DNA of 64,000 nucleotides from Aegilops tauschii subsp. strangulata (lineage: Eukaryota; Streptophyta; Magnoliopsida; Poales; Poaceae): the NCBI RefSeq assembly GCF_002575655.3, contig NC_053040.3, forward strand, positions 354,025,267 to 354,089,266, given 5' to 3'. Positions 8,489 through 19,773 of this stretch are shown here, piece by piece. The position numbers and the translations under genes were made by a program. Numbering within the stretch: the first letter of the stretch is position 1; the number at the start of each line of letters is the position of its first letter. Under the pieces are notes generated by a model. That model was not told the DNA's origin. It did no database searches and saw only the letters and a program-made list of their open reading frames with translations.

Positions 8489-10480
8489 TAGTGAGCACTA
8501 CCTTCTGTCCCTACCTTTTGTTTTCTATTTTTGTTAGTTAAATAAAATAAAATGCTATGTTTTGTTTGTTTTCTGAATTTCTCGTGCAATAAAAAATGAT
8601 CCAAAAATAAAAGTTCTCAGAATGCTCTGAAAATTTAATACTATTTTTTCTGATTATTTAAGAATTTTGGTGCGAATAACATCAGAGGTAGGTGCACCAT
8701 GTGGGCACAACCCACCTGGGCGCGCCAGGACCACCAGGCACGCCCTGGTGGGTTCTGGTCCCCACGTGGGCCCCCTCACTTATCTCTTTGTCCCACATCA
8801 TCACCTACCTCCAGAAAAAATCACCATTGCTCTCTCTCTCATGTTCTTGCTCTCAAACCCGCGGATTTCGATCTCTTTGCTCGAAGCTCCATTTCTGAAA
8901 CTGTTTCGGAGGATTGTTGCTTGGTATGTGACTCCTTCGTTGGTCCAATTAGTTTTTGCTTTAATGGTTTATGTTTTGAATAATTAGCTACTATTAGTGC
9001 CGCTGTAGATGAGCTTGCATGTTGAATTCTTAGGGTTCTAAGTAGTTTGAATGCTTGTTATGGCCTCTATGCATACCTATGAGTAGTTGCTTTCAATCAT
9101 GTGAAGTTTTTTTGACAAATTTTTGTCACTCAATTTTTTTTAGAAAATTGTACGTGAATATGATGAACCTCTTTGGAAGGAGTTCTTCGAGGAGGAGGTC
9201 CTCGGAGGCATCTTCTAGTAGTAGCATCTCCGCTCATCGGTCTTATGTTGAACCAAGCGAAAGTTCCATATGAGATGCCGCCACCAAAACATGCTTATGG
9301 ACATGCAACGATTATATGGTGAGTGTGGGCATTAAGGAAGAATTTGAGCAATATGTTCACAATGCCGAGCTCGGTCCCTACATTTCAGATAAGTGCAACC
9401 AACACCTCACTCTCACTAAATCATTTACCAAAGGATTTCAATTCCATCCCCGTGAGTCTAGGGTGTCATTTAAATTGTATGAAAATCCATTTACCATATC
9501 CTTAGAGAGATTTGCTCACCACTGCAAAATCCCATTCTGGGGTTCGCTTGACGAACCACCAAGGTCAGAGTTTGAGATATTCTTGACTAGTCTTTGTTAT
9601 GGTGAGACTAGGGGAGTAACGCAAGGTAGAATAAAGAGCATTCATTTTCCCGCAATCCAGTACGTTGCATTTTTTTAATGGAAAATGTTTTGTAGGTAAA
9701 CAAGATTGTAGTACACTTTATGCTCCTGTCTTGAGCCTCATACGCACCGCTCTCACCGGCGACAAAAGTTATAATCTTGGAGCAATTGTTGCATGTAGGT
9801 TGCAACACAACGTTGGTAGTGGATATTTTTATGGTCGAATTTATGCCACATGCTTAGCAAGAGAGCTGGGTGTTTCACCTTTGCCCTATGACCCTATTTT
9901 ACCCACGCAGTACCTAGACTTTGATGCTATGAAACTTCATAAGATCCTTAGAGGTTTAACCCCATAATTTCACTTATAAATTGTTGTTTAATAAGAGTTC
10001 CTTGGTGGACACATATTTGCCTGCGCCTGCTCTCTTTGATGTTCACAGTAGGGGAAGATATTATGTTCTTGAGAGCGAGGCCCGAGCTCATAAGGCATCA
10101 GTTGTGGCCGCACGGCAGGCTGTAGCATCCGCACTGAGAGCCTCCGTGAGCTATCACTCCAACCATTACGCAGGCTACAGACCGATTACCAAGTTAGGCC
10201 AAAAGCCTAAGCTTGGGGCAGTACGTATTTCCACCGACATTACATTCATGTACACACATTTCATTCCAGTTGTCGCTGTCTACACTCTTTCATTGTATTA
10301 TCCATGCTAAATTTATTTTCCCGCTTTCTTCTTGTGTGTTTGAAAAACTTTGAGAAAATGCAAAAATATATTTCCTTCTTCTTTTCGGTTTTTCTTCCTA
10401 GTTTAAATTATTGTAGTACTTAAAAGAAAACCCAAAAAGATTTCCTTGTTCTTCTTTTGCTTGTTGGGAGTTTTCCCGTG
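8489..10480 (+). mobile_element. Athila-lineage element D, left part (5'-truncated)
   Basis: From about 8493 the sequence follows the reverse complement of element B leftward from about 42780: the same AAAATAAAAGTTCTC, TTGTTCCTTGG/TTGTTGCTTGG TATGTGACTCC and AATTAGTTTTTG blocks in order. D thus starts in the spacer between gag-protease and the env-position ORF. Its 5' LTR and gag-pro are missing. It is interrupted at 10480 by element G and continues at 24877. Confidence 0.8.
9160..10320 (+). pseudogene. Athila env-position ORF of element D, broken
   Basis: The ORF lies between gag-pro and the 3' region, where Athila elements carry an extra ORF (Pfam ATHILA ORF-1 type, from memory) of unknown function. 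The start MMNLFGRSSSRRRSS at 9160 parallels MKRFLRGSSSRSSKE of element B. Pieces in different frames follow: 9160-9273, 9316-9678 (FQFHPRESRVSFKLYENPF, then GETRGVTQGRIKSIHFPA), 9665-9967 (GRIYATCLAREL, QYLDFDAMKLHKI) and 9981 onward (LPAPALFDVHSRGRYY). B has the matching GETRKVSDARITSIHFPV and LPAPSLFDLSAGQYL. At least one stop and two frame changes make it non-functional. Confidence 0.75.
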
Positions 10481-11011
10481 TGTCATGGAAACGTCGCGGC
10501 AGATGTCCTAGCGTGAGGACTTAGTCATGGAGCCATCGCACTAGGTTAGCTTAAAGGGGTTAAACGAGACAAAGGACACGGGAATTTATACTGGTTCGGC
10601 CCCTTGCGGTGAAGGTAAAGGCCTAATCCAGTTTGAGGTGGTATTGTTTATGCTTCGATTACCAGGGAGCGAATATGCTTGACCTAGCTTTCGATCTGCT
10701 GTCTCTTGCCCTAAGCCGCCACCGGGTCGTCCCTTTATATACACAGGTTGACGCCCTGCGGCTTACAGAATACCGGCCGGCTCATAAACGTGACCGGCCC
10801 GGTGACTAATTACACTTGCCTTACAATACAAGTCATGCATATATGGCGGTTTACACCTATGGGCTTTAAGCCGCCTTTGGGCCTTGGGCTCTTCATAAGT
10901 CATCCTCATGAACTGCCATCTTCGATTCCTTCATGGGCTTCGAATTAACCCGCCATTGGTATAACCCGGTCCCTCCTGGGCAGGTCATAGTTAATAGTTA
11001 TATCCCCAATA
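10481..11011 (-). repeat. 3' LTR of element G
   Basis: It aligns along its length with 24337-24871. On the plus strand it opens TGTCATGGAAACG and closes TATCCCCAATA; the expected CA end has changed to TA. The TATA-like TTTATATA lies at about 10734-10741 in both copies. Confidence 0.9.
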
Positions 11012-11290
11012 TTAGGCCCCAGATTGATTTGAACTTATTCATGTCAATCTTCAACACTTAGAAAAAATCCTTCTTCACCTGTTCTCACAAGATATTGCAA
11101 CCCGCCATGACGTCATCTCCTAAAATTACGGAAAATTGCCATGACATCATCTACCATAATTTTGCATGATGCCCAGCATATCTAATAGATCCTTATCTTT
11201 AATAACCATCCCGAAAATCGAGGCGTTGGACTAGCTAGATAATCATTGTTTGGCCTCCTCGTTTCTCACGCTCGCTTATTGACCCTTTCC

Positions 11291-11298
11291 ATATAAAT
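11291..11298 (+). promoter_or_regulatory. TATA box of the antisense gene in G
   Basis: ATATAAAT lies about 700 bases before the ATG at 11988. It is followed by a pyrimidine-rich leader (CTTCTTCTCATCTTC) and a candidate leader intron at 11488-11972 (CA/GTAAGTG to TTTTAG/GC). This looks like an independent core promoter driving transcription against the element's sense direction. Confidence 0.6.
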
Positions 11299-11987
11299 AG
11301 GGCCCAGCAGCCCTTTCCATTTCCTCCCTTCTTCTTCTCATCTTCAACCTCTCCCTTCGCAACGTATCTGCACACCGGAGCACCACCGCCATCGAACTCA
11401 TCAGCTTCCTCGACTCCGGCCGCTGCATCGACCTGAACGGAACCAGAGAAAACCGCGGCGCCCCTCCATCATTGCTTGGTGGATTCAGTAAGTGCCTCTC
11501 CTTTCTCCCTTGTAGATCTCCATAAGGGTTTCTCGAAGTTCTTCAGAGTTCATCCTTGTTCTTCGCTGTAGCCTGTAACTTCGATCCAAACTTAGCACTT
11601 CGCCTGCACTGCGGCAATCGTGACATTTATTTTTGTTATTAGATCATCCCCTTTGCGTGAGAAAAAACCAATCTGAAAATATGAACTGCTCAAGCACTGT
11701 AATTTAGTTCAAAAATATTTTCCATTATCCAAAGTATCGTAGATCCGAAATCCTAACATCAATCTGTGAAACCTGTTTGCTTCAACACTTAGCAGAATTT
11801 GCTCTTGTCAGATTTTGAATTCCCTTGCTGTTATGGCGGCTTATATCACTGGTGGATAATTATCCATATATCATTAGGCCCCATTTAAGACGTCACTCTG
11901 AATACATACTGTAGCATTTTACTTACAGCTTAATGAATCAACTTAAACCGGCAAAAAAATTCTTCCTTTTAGGCTTCTTTCTTCACC

Positions 11988-14900
11988 ATGCCGCCAAAGG
12001 CAGTCACTTCATGTAATTGGGTTCCTTCCATTGTCACTGAGAATACGCTCAAAGACTTTGTCAAAATCGGGTATCTGCCAGCAAAAGATGTCATGCATTA
12101 TCGCGCCCCCAATCCAGATGAAGAAAAACCTCAGCCAAAGGATGATGAAGTCATTGTTTTTACTGATCACATGAATCGGGGCTTCTCACCGCCCGGCTCT
12201 AAATTTTTCCGAGATGTTCTGCACTTCTTTCAACTTCATCCTCAGGACATCGGACCCAACACCGTGTCAAACACTTGCAACTTTCAAGTTTTATGCAAAG
12301 TGTACCTTCAAGAGGAGCCCAGTGTCGACCTCTTTAGAGAATACTTTTATTTGAACCGGCAAAATGAGTTCACGAACGGTCCCAGCTTGGAACTTGGTGG
12401 AATCTCAATTCAAAGAAGAAGAGATGCCATCTTCCCATATGCTTGCTTGCCGAGTCACCCAAAAGATTGGAACCAGACATGGTTTTACTGCAAAGATACC
12501 TCTCGGCTGATGAGAGTCCACTGCCGGGTTATCGTGTCCAGCGTCTTGACCCAAAGCATCGTCTTCCTAAAAAGCTTACCACTGCTACACGTCCAAAGCT
12601 TGCTCCTACCATTGAAAAGGTCAAGGCTCTGTTGGGAAATGGATTAACCGGCATTGACTTGGTTCGGTGCTGGGTCTCTTGGCGAATCATACCCTTGAGC
12701 CACCGGCCCGGCTTAATGTGTACTTACTCAGGCGGCATAAAGGATCCACTACACCACAGCTCCGTGCGTTTAACTGACGAAGCCATCAATGAGATGACAA
12801 AGTCCCTTCTAAATGAAGATCCGGAAGACTGTAGTAAAGTGGGTCTGAACCATTTCTGCAAACTTAACCCGCCACCGGATGTGAGTCTCCAACTTATTTA
12901 CCTTTACCTCATCATTTAAATACTTCATTTAACTCAATTTTGATGACTTTCATAGGTTGACTCTGATTTTTGGAAAAATAAATATGACCACGAAGCTGCC
13001 AAAAAGGCCAGGGCTGCCAAGAAAGCCGCCAAGAAAACTAAGAAGAAATCAAGTGCTTCGGATATGTTTTAACTGAATGACAACTCTGAGTTGGAGGTAG
13101 CCCTTGATTCCCTTGGCTCCTTTTTCAACCATCTTATTGACACTGATTATTATCAGGATGACACGGGGGCCAGCCAGGCAGTTGAAGAAGAGGTAACTAT
13201 TATTTCCTCCGGCTCAACACCTTTGCCAAGACAGAAAATTCGACGAGTCCGGAAAGTAAGCTTTTCACACCCCTTAGCTCATTTGGATCCTCACTTTGTT
13301 TTGAAGCAACAACAGCACGAGAACCGGCGACAGACTCGGAACAGCGGAGGTGAAGAATTATCCTCCGGCTTACCAAATACTCCAGTTCGACGGAAACGTC
13401 AAAACGAGGTCCTTCCGCACTTAAACTCTTTTTAACCGCTGGCGGGTCTCATTCGCCAGCCACTTAATTCTTCTGATTCAAACTACCAGGAGGCTTCTCG
13501 CTTCCTCCGGCGACTCATCACAGACCCAGCTGCCGGCTTTCAAAACTGCCCCTGGGTAACAACAATTACTTTTTACTCTCTAACTCCTTATGTTCTTATA
13601 ATTTGTACTGACTTATCATAACTCGTGCACTGGACAAGCAAAGCCTAGTAAGAAGGCAAAGGTGACCAAGCCAGCGGAAGATCTTAAAGTCGTTGAACCG
13701 GAGCAGCAAGTTCCAGCATCAGACGCTTCTGAAAAACAACCAGAAGAACCTGCCCATGATGTTCCACCAGAAATTCCTGATCCCTCCCATGACCACACAA
13801 ATGTCAATCCGTTGAATACCGAATCATCAAGCCCACTTAAACCGTCGGAAGAGCATAGTGAAGATGTGATGATCACTGGCGCCGGCTTTAAAGAACCGGG
13901 AAATCCAACAGTCTTGGCTAAGCACTCCGCCAAACAAGAGGTCATTGAAAGGCGGAAGGTGAGGTTTGATGTCGCCCACTATTCTCAATTGAGTGGTAGC
14001 GAAGTACTCTCTGGCTACCTCAACTAAGTACACACCAACCGCAATCTTGAAATTGATATGGTGAAGCAGATGCATCAAAAATATGAGGTATGAATTCCTG
14101 CTTAAATAAATTATGTACATGCTGCCAGCCCCCAAGTCTACTAGGTATGATATGATTGAATAGGTTGTAGACTTTAGAGTAATCATGAGCATCTTTGGTA
14201 GAATCCTTCCAAAGCCGGCTTTCACCATTGAAGTTAAACCGGATTTTAACAATGAACATTGCATCCGTAGTCCCCAAGGGCCGGTTTAATCAGCATGAAT
14301 GAGCCGGTCATGTTCACCATTGTTTATAAAGGAGGGCTTAGATGGAAGCCTCCATGAACTGGCCGTGATTGTTTACAGCACAACCGGGTTATCATAAAGT
14401 AGTAAGGAGACGCAAGCGATATGCATTAGCCCCCAAGTGCCAAGTATTCTTGCATGCAAAGTGCTTGGGACTTATTTATATGAACCGTTGTATGAAGAAT
14501 GTTTGGCAGGCATTAGCCCCCAAGTGCCAAGTACCCTTGCTTGCAAAGTGCTTGGGACTTATATTCCTGTAACCTCGATATGAATGTGCTTACAACTCTA
14601 TGCTTGTACAGGACGCCACTGCTGAACTTCAATCACAATTAGCTGATGCAAAGACCCGGCTGGAGAACCAGGAGTCTGAGACCCAGAAAACTGAGTCAAA
14701 ATTCCAATTTAGCGTGGCTGAAACGGAAAAGCTGAAGACCAGTTTTGAGGCGGAGAGAAACGCTTGGGCTGAAGAAAAGACTGCTTTGACGCAGCCAGCT
14801 GAAAAAGCGGAGGCGGCTCTTCAAGAGGTGACCACGGAGCTCACCGGTTTAAAACACCGTGTATCCCATATGGTTTCTGCTATCTTTGGTAAGTCGCCTT

Positions 14901-15622
14901 GCTAACCATCAAAAGTGAATCTTTTGTTTGATGATATAAACCGCCTCTAACCAATCTATAACTATTACTCAGGTCCCAGGAGCAGCAGTCTTAACCAAGA
15001 TATGCTTGTGAAGCTCAAGGTTGTTTACACACTTGTTGAATAGCTATATACTAGAGCTCAGGGTGCATTGGCCACAATTTCTCCGACTAATCAAGCACCT
15101 ACTCTCTTAATAGATGTCTTGAAAAAACTTTCTGTGCTGCCTGCTAGGATGGACGAGATGAAGCGGTCATCTACAAGAGCCGGTGCCATGACAACTTTGA
15201 GCCGGGCCAAGGCATAGTTACCAGAGCTAGACCCGTCTGAGGTAACTACTGGATATCCAAGCTTGAAAGAAGACGGCACTTCATTTGATCAAAAGGACTT
15301 TGCTGCCTGTGTGAAAGAAATACGTCCTCTGGCCAGTCTGATTGCAAATGAAACGGATCTGTCAAAATACCACCCGGCTTACAGCATGGAGAATCAGAAG
15401 ATGCCCATGCCAGCTTATAAAGTGATGGACCTAATCCCTCCAATCTGTAAGCATACTTTCACCCCTGATGTTGACCCATCCGAACTTATAGATGATGAAG
15501 CTGAATTTCAAGCCTTGTGTGGCATCGATTGGTCATCACCAAACTTTCAGACGGTGGAGGAGGACGAAGAACCGGAGAAGGATGATCCAGAAGCCTCAAG
15601 TCAGCAAGGCCAAGAAGAGTGA
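11988..15622 (+). pseudogene. Spliced antisense gene of Tat element G, decayed
   Basis: This is the homologue of the ORF at 4793-6259: PPGSKFF (residues 68-74) and LFREYFY (115-121) match it in spacing. Start MPPKAVTSCNW at 11988. The frame shifts near 12500 and reopens to 12880. Candidate introns with GT-AG ends are 12881-12955, 14088-14611 and 14889-14972; a further donor lies near 13557 (GG/GTAACA) with an unclear acceptor. Exons encode a Lys/Ala-rich basic run (about 12990-13060), a Pro/Glu-rich acidic part (13660-13980), a coiled-coil-like exon (14612-14888, rich in E/K/L/A heptads) and an acidic tail ending at 15622. In-frame stops at about 13070, 15040 and 15220 show decay. Exon limits are inferred; the function of this family is unknown. 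Confidence 0.65.
14424..14570. repeat. Direct duplication inside the large intron of the antisense gene
   Basis: GCATTAGCCCCCAAGTGCCA begins a roughly 55-base segment near 14424 that recurs near 14511; both end in CAAAGTGCTTGGGACTTAT. The core GCCCCCAAGTG also appears in every unit of the 78-bp array at 16561-17238. Confidence 0.8.
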
Positions 15623-16560
15623 TCCACCGGGCGGGTTATGTATGTGATCCTTTGAAAAACACTCACTTTTATTGGTTCACTGAGTCATGTAATAGGCTAG
15701 TGAAACTTTGATCTGTCGTGCCATCGTGCGCGTTTTTGTTCTACGCAACACTGTTTGACCCACCCTTTGAAAAGCTGAGAGAAATTCGGAAGCACCTTTT
15801 TCTTATTCTAGCAGACGGAATTGAATTGGTCTAATTTAGGACTTTCCAATCGATTTTTAGGGATTTCTCATAATTCTAGGATGAAACAGCATCATATCTC
15901 AGCTTGATTATGTAGCACTTCCGTTCGATATTGGATGGAGTAAGGCTGGAAGGTCAGCCTAGCTAGTCTTGTCAATCGGCCCTGACTCATCCTCTCCTTG
16001 GAGATGTCGACGGAAAGGTGAGAAGAGCTATTCGAACCTAACAAACAATGGTTAGTTGTGCGGTGTACATACAGGCTGGTTTCATGCTTATGATGACAGC
16101 AATTTATGCAGATGAGATTAATCATTACCCTGCACATAAGTAAACACAAGTGCCTTGGCGGTTTACCGCGGGGCGGGTCATAATACCACATATAAAACAA
16201 CTGGTAACGAAAATAGTGCATAACCTAGGTCGGTTTAATCATAATTAAATATAATCGAGAATATCATACGTGTGATATGTGATTTAAACTGCCGGCTTAC
16301 CATACCAATGCAGTAAGGGTGATAACTCAAAACTTAGGAGACAATACTTCCAAGTGTGTAATATCACCATATCCTGGCGACTTATTTTCGAAGGCCGGGC
16401 TGGGTTATCAGAAGCCACGAATATACTCAAATATGAGTTGTTATCATTAAGGCCACATGGCCTGAATCATTGTTAAATCATATGTCAAGATAAACCAAAA
16501 AATGTTCAAAAAACGAATCAAAGCAAGAAAAAACGAGGCTTTCATGGTGTATGAGCTGGA
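15623..16560. other. Non-coding spacer of element G
   Basis: The sequence lies between the end of the antisense gene and the tandem repeat array. It is AT-rich and no long frame or conserved motif is seen. A polyadenylation region for the antisense gene would lie here, but I cannot fix a site. Confidence 0.5.
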
Positions 16561-17238
16561 TCAAGAGGGATATTTACAGCTATGCTTCAAATATGAGCAG
16601 GAAGCCCCCAAGTGCTTTGCGGTCATAAGTGTAGCTTTGAGCCGATCAAGAGGGATATTCACAGCTATGCCTCAAATATGGGCAAGAAGTCCCCAAGTGA
16701 CCATAATTGTGGCATTGCGTCGATCAAGAGGGATATTCACAACTATGCCTCAAATATGGGCAGGAAGCCCCCAAGTGACCATAAGGGTGGCATTGCGCCA
16801 GCTATGATTCGAATACGACCAGGAAGCCCCCAAGTGACCATAATTGTGGCATTGTGTCGATCAAGAGGGATATTCACAGCTATGATTCGAATACAATCAG
16901 GAAGCCCCAAGTGACCATAATTGTGGCATTGTGCCAATCAAGAGGGATATTCACAGCTATGATTCGAATACCATCAGGAAGCCCCCAAGTGACCATAATT
17001 GTGGCATTGCGCCGATCAAGAGGGATATTCACAGCTATGATTCGAATACGATCAGGAAGCCCCCAAGTGACCATAATTGTGGCATTGCGCCTATCAAGAG
17101 GCATATTCACAGCTATGATCCGAATACGATCAGGAAGCCCCCAAGTGACCATAACTGTGGCATTGCGCCGATCAAGAGGGATATTCACAGTTATGATTGG
17201 AATACGATCAGGAAGCCCCCAAGTGACCATAATTGTGG
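16561..17238. repeat. 78-bp tandem repeat array, nine units
   Basis: Units begin TCAAGAGGGATATTCACAGC and end in a GGCATTGCGCCGA-like string. Starts are 16561 (85 bp), 16646, 16724 (77), 16801 (60, lacking the first 18 bases), 16861 (77), 16938, 17016, 17094 and 17172 (67, cut). Units 5-9 are nearly identical; units 1-3 have CTCAAATATG where later ones have TTCGAATACG. The period is 26 codons, so frames stay open on both strands. It lies just past the integrase end of G. Such arrays are known in the 3' region of Tat-lineage elements. Confidence 0.95.
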
Positions 17239-17331
17239 AAAAACACTCGTTACTCTTTGGAAACGAAACGACAGAGGCCCTACTTTATCAGGGATGTCGG
17301 CTTTATTATAATCATCATAATATATACATTG

Positions 17332-18690
17332 TCAAGATATGTACATTGTAAGAGCCGGTGGCTCAAGTGTAGTAAGGCCGAAGATGAGCAATGTTCCACG
17401 GCCGGCGGGTCTCCTCCTCCGACTTACGTGGCTAACCACAAAAGGTCCTACCCAAGGTGGGGATAACTTATGCATACCAGTTTGATCCTGGATAAGCCGG
17501 AGCACCAGGTCGCCTTCTTGAAAAGTTCTGGTTTTAACCCGGCGGCTGTGATAACGGCGCAGATCTTGCTGGTAAATCACCGAACGAGCCGCCACAAGGT
17601 CATGCTCCTCATCCAATAAGTCAAGTGCATCCTGACATGCTCTTTCATTATCAGCTTCGATATAAGCCGCCACACGAGGCGAGTCATGACAGATGTCACT
17701 AGGGAGAACCGCCTCTACTCCGTAAACCATGAAGAAAGGCGTGTAACCTGCAGATCTGTTGGGGGTAGTATTGATACTCCATAACATGGAAGGTAACTCT
17801 TCCACCCAACAACCCGGCATCCTTTGTAATGGAACGATAAGCCAGGGCTTGATGCCTCTCAAGATCTCTTGATTGGCTCTCTCGGCTTGACCATTAGACT
17901 GAGGGTGAGCCACTGATGATACATCAAGCCGATATGCTCACGTTGACAAAACTCTTTCATAGCACCCTTGGATAGATTAGTGCCATTATCAGTTATGATA
18001 CTGTGGGGAAAGGCAAAATGGAAAATCACCTTTTTGATGAATTGAACCGCCGTCGCTGCGTCACATTTACTGACCGGCTCTGCCTCGACCCACTTTGTAA
18101 ATTTGTCAACTGCCACCAGGAGGTGTGTCTTTTTATCCTTGGACCTTTTGAAAGGCCCAACCATATCGAGCCCTCAGACTGCAAACGGCCAAGTAATTGG
18201 AATCATCCTCAATTCTTGAGCCGGCACATGAGCTCGTCGGGAGAATTTCTGACAACCATCACATTTACTGACCAGATCCTCAGCATCAGCGTGAGCCATC
18301 AGCCAATAAAACCCATGACAAAAAGCCTTACCCACAAGAGATTAGACCCGGCATGATGGCCATAATCACCTTCATGAATTTCTCGCAGAATCTCACGGCC
18401 CTCCTCTGGAGAAAAACAACGTTGAAACGCCCCTGTGACACTACGATGATGCAACTCCCCATGAACGATAGTCATTGACTTAGACCGCCGGGTTATCTGC
18501 CTGGCCAAAGTTTCATCCTCATGTAACTCGCCCCGGGTCATATAAGCCAAATATGGAACTGTCCAATCAGGAATCACATGAAGAGCTGCCAGCAATTGTG
18601 CTTCCGGGTCAGGAATAGCCAGATCTTCCTCTATAGGCAATTTAACATAAGGGTTATGCAGAATATCCAGGAAAGTGTTAGGTGGCACCG
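17332..18690 (-). pseudogene. Integrase of element G, broken
   Basis: Integrase joins the DNA copy to host DNA. On the minus strand the N-terminal part (18688-18299) has the zinc-binding HHRSVTGAFQRC region and EILREIHEGDYGHH. The core (18164-17859) shows VAVDKFTKWVEAEP with the first Asp and IITDNGTN with the second. The frame from 17913 has GQAERANQEI with the catalytic Glu, then a C-terminal part with YHSRRVKTRTFQEGDLVL. The three pieces are in different frames, so at least two shifts have occurred. All three catalytic acids can be read. Confidence 0.85.
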
Positions 18691-19247
18691 GATTATGCTG
18701 ACACCCTAACCGGCTAAAAGCATCAGCTGCCTCATTTTCCTGCGGTCAACATGTTCAACTTGATAACCCTTAAAGTGACCCGCAATAGCATCGACCTCTC
18801 GATGATAAGCCGCCAGGAGTGGATCCTTGGAATCTCAAGTGCCAGAAACTTGCTGAGCCACCAGATCTGAGTCGCCGAAACACCTCACCTGGCTTAAGCT
18901 CATCTCCTTAGCCATCCGAAGACCATGGAGCAAAGCCTCATACTCAGCTGCATTGTTAGTGCAAGGGAACATCAGCCGGAGATACTAAGAAAATTTGGCA
19001 CCTCGTGGGGAAGTTAATACAACTCCAGCCCCGGAGCCTTCCAACTGCCTGGACCCATTAAAGTGAATAGTCCAATACGTCTTATCTGGCTTCTCCTCCG
19101 GATCTGTAACTCTGTCCAATCATTGATAAAATCCACAAGTGCTTGAGACTTGATGGCTATACGTGGCACATACTTTAAACCATGAGGCCCAAGCTCAATG
19201 GCCCACTTGGCTACCCGACCTGTGGCTTCTCTGTTTTGAATGATATC
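18691..19247 (-). pseudogene. Second (archaeal-type) RNase H domain of element G
   Basis: The minus strand encodes TNNAAEYEALLHGLRMAKEM and VRCFGDSDLVAQQVSG near 18850-18965, with frame breaks. Tat-lineage elements carry an additional RNase H of this type between the first RNase H and integrase. Upstream, KWAIELGPHGLKYVPRIAIK (about 19140-19200) is the end of the first RNase H. The solo LTR H separates it from the rest of pol. Confidence 0.75.
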
Positions 19248-19768
19248 TGTCGTGGAATTGTCATGGCAGATGTCCTCGTGCAAGGACTTAGTCGTGGAGC
19301 CATCGCAGCTAGGAAGCTTAAAGGGGTTAAACAGGACAAAGGACACGAGGATTATACCGGTTCGGCCCCTTACGTTGAAGGTGAAAGCCTACTCCAGTGG
19401 AGGTGGAATTACTTAGGGTTTCGATGACCAGGAGCTAAACCGCTCTGCCTGGCTATCGATCTGATCTTACCTATCCTGAACTGCCGCCGGGTCGTCCCTT
19501 TATATAGAAAGGTTAACGCCCGGCGGCTCTCAGAGTCCCGGCCGGCTCATAAACTGTGTCCGGCTCGGACTCTTAACTATTCTTGCCTTATACTACAAGT
19601 CATGCCACAACGGCGGTTTACCACTACGGGCCTTAAGCCGCCTCTGGGCCTTAGACCTATTACTAAACCGCCATCCTTAACCTGTCCTTGGGCTTCTTGA
19701 ACGAAGAGCTATCGCAACGTAACCCGGCCCATCTACGGCGGGTTACACAAGTAGCTATATCCTCAACA
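19248..19768 (-). mobile_element. Solo LTR H (F family) in pol of G
   Basis: A 521-bp LTR runs from TGTCGTGGAATTG to TATCCTCAACA and is flanked by ATATC on both sides (19243-19247 and 19769-19773). It aligns in reverse with the 5' LTR of element F. A solo LTR with a target duplication is the product of LTR-LTR recombination after a full insertion. It splits the RNase H region of G, so it is younger than G. Confidence 0.92.
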
Positions 19769-19773
19769 ATATC

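Noticed and set aside
16561..17238. CRISPR-like array
   Set aside because: Units are contiguous 78-bp tandem repeats with no unique spacers, and the DNA is plant.
16854..17351. Repetitive protein encoded by the 78-bp array
   Set aside because: Frames are open on both strands only because the unit is a multiple of three without stops. There is no start context or domain.
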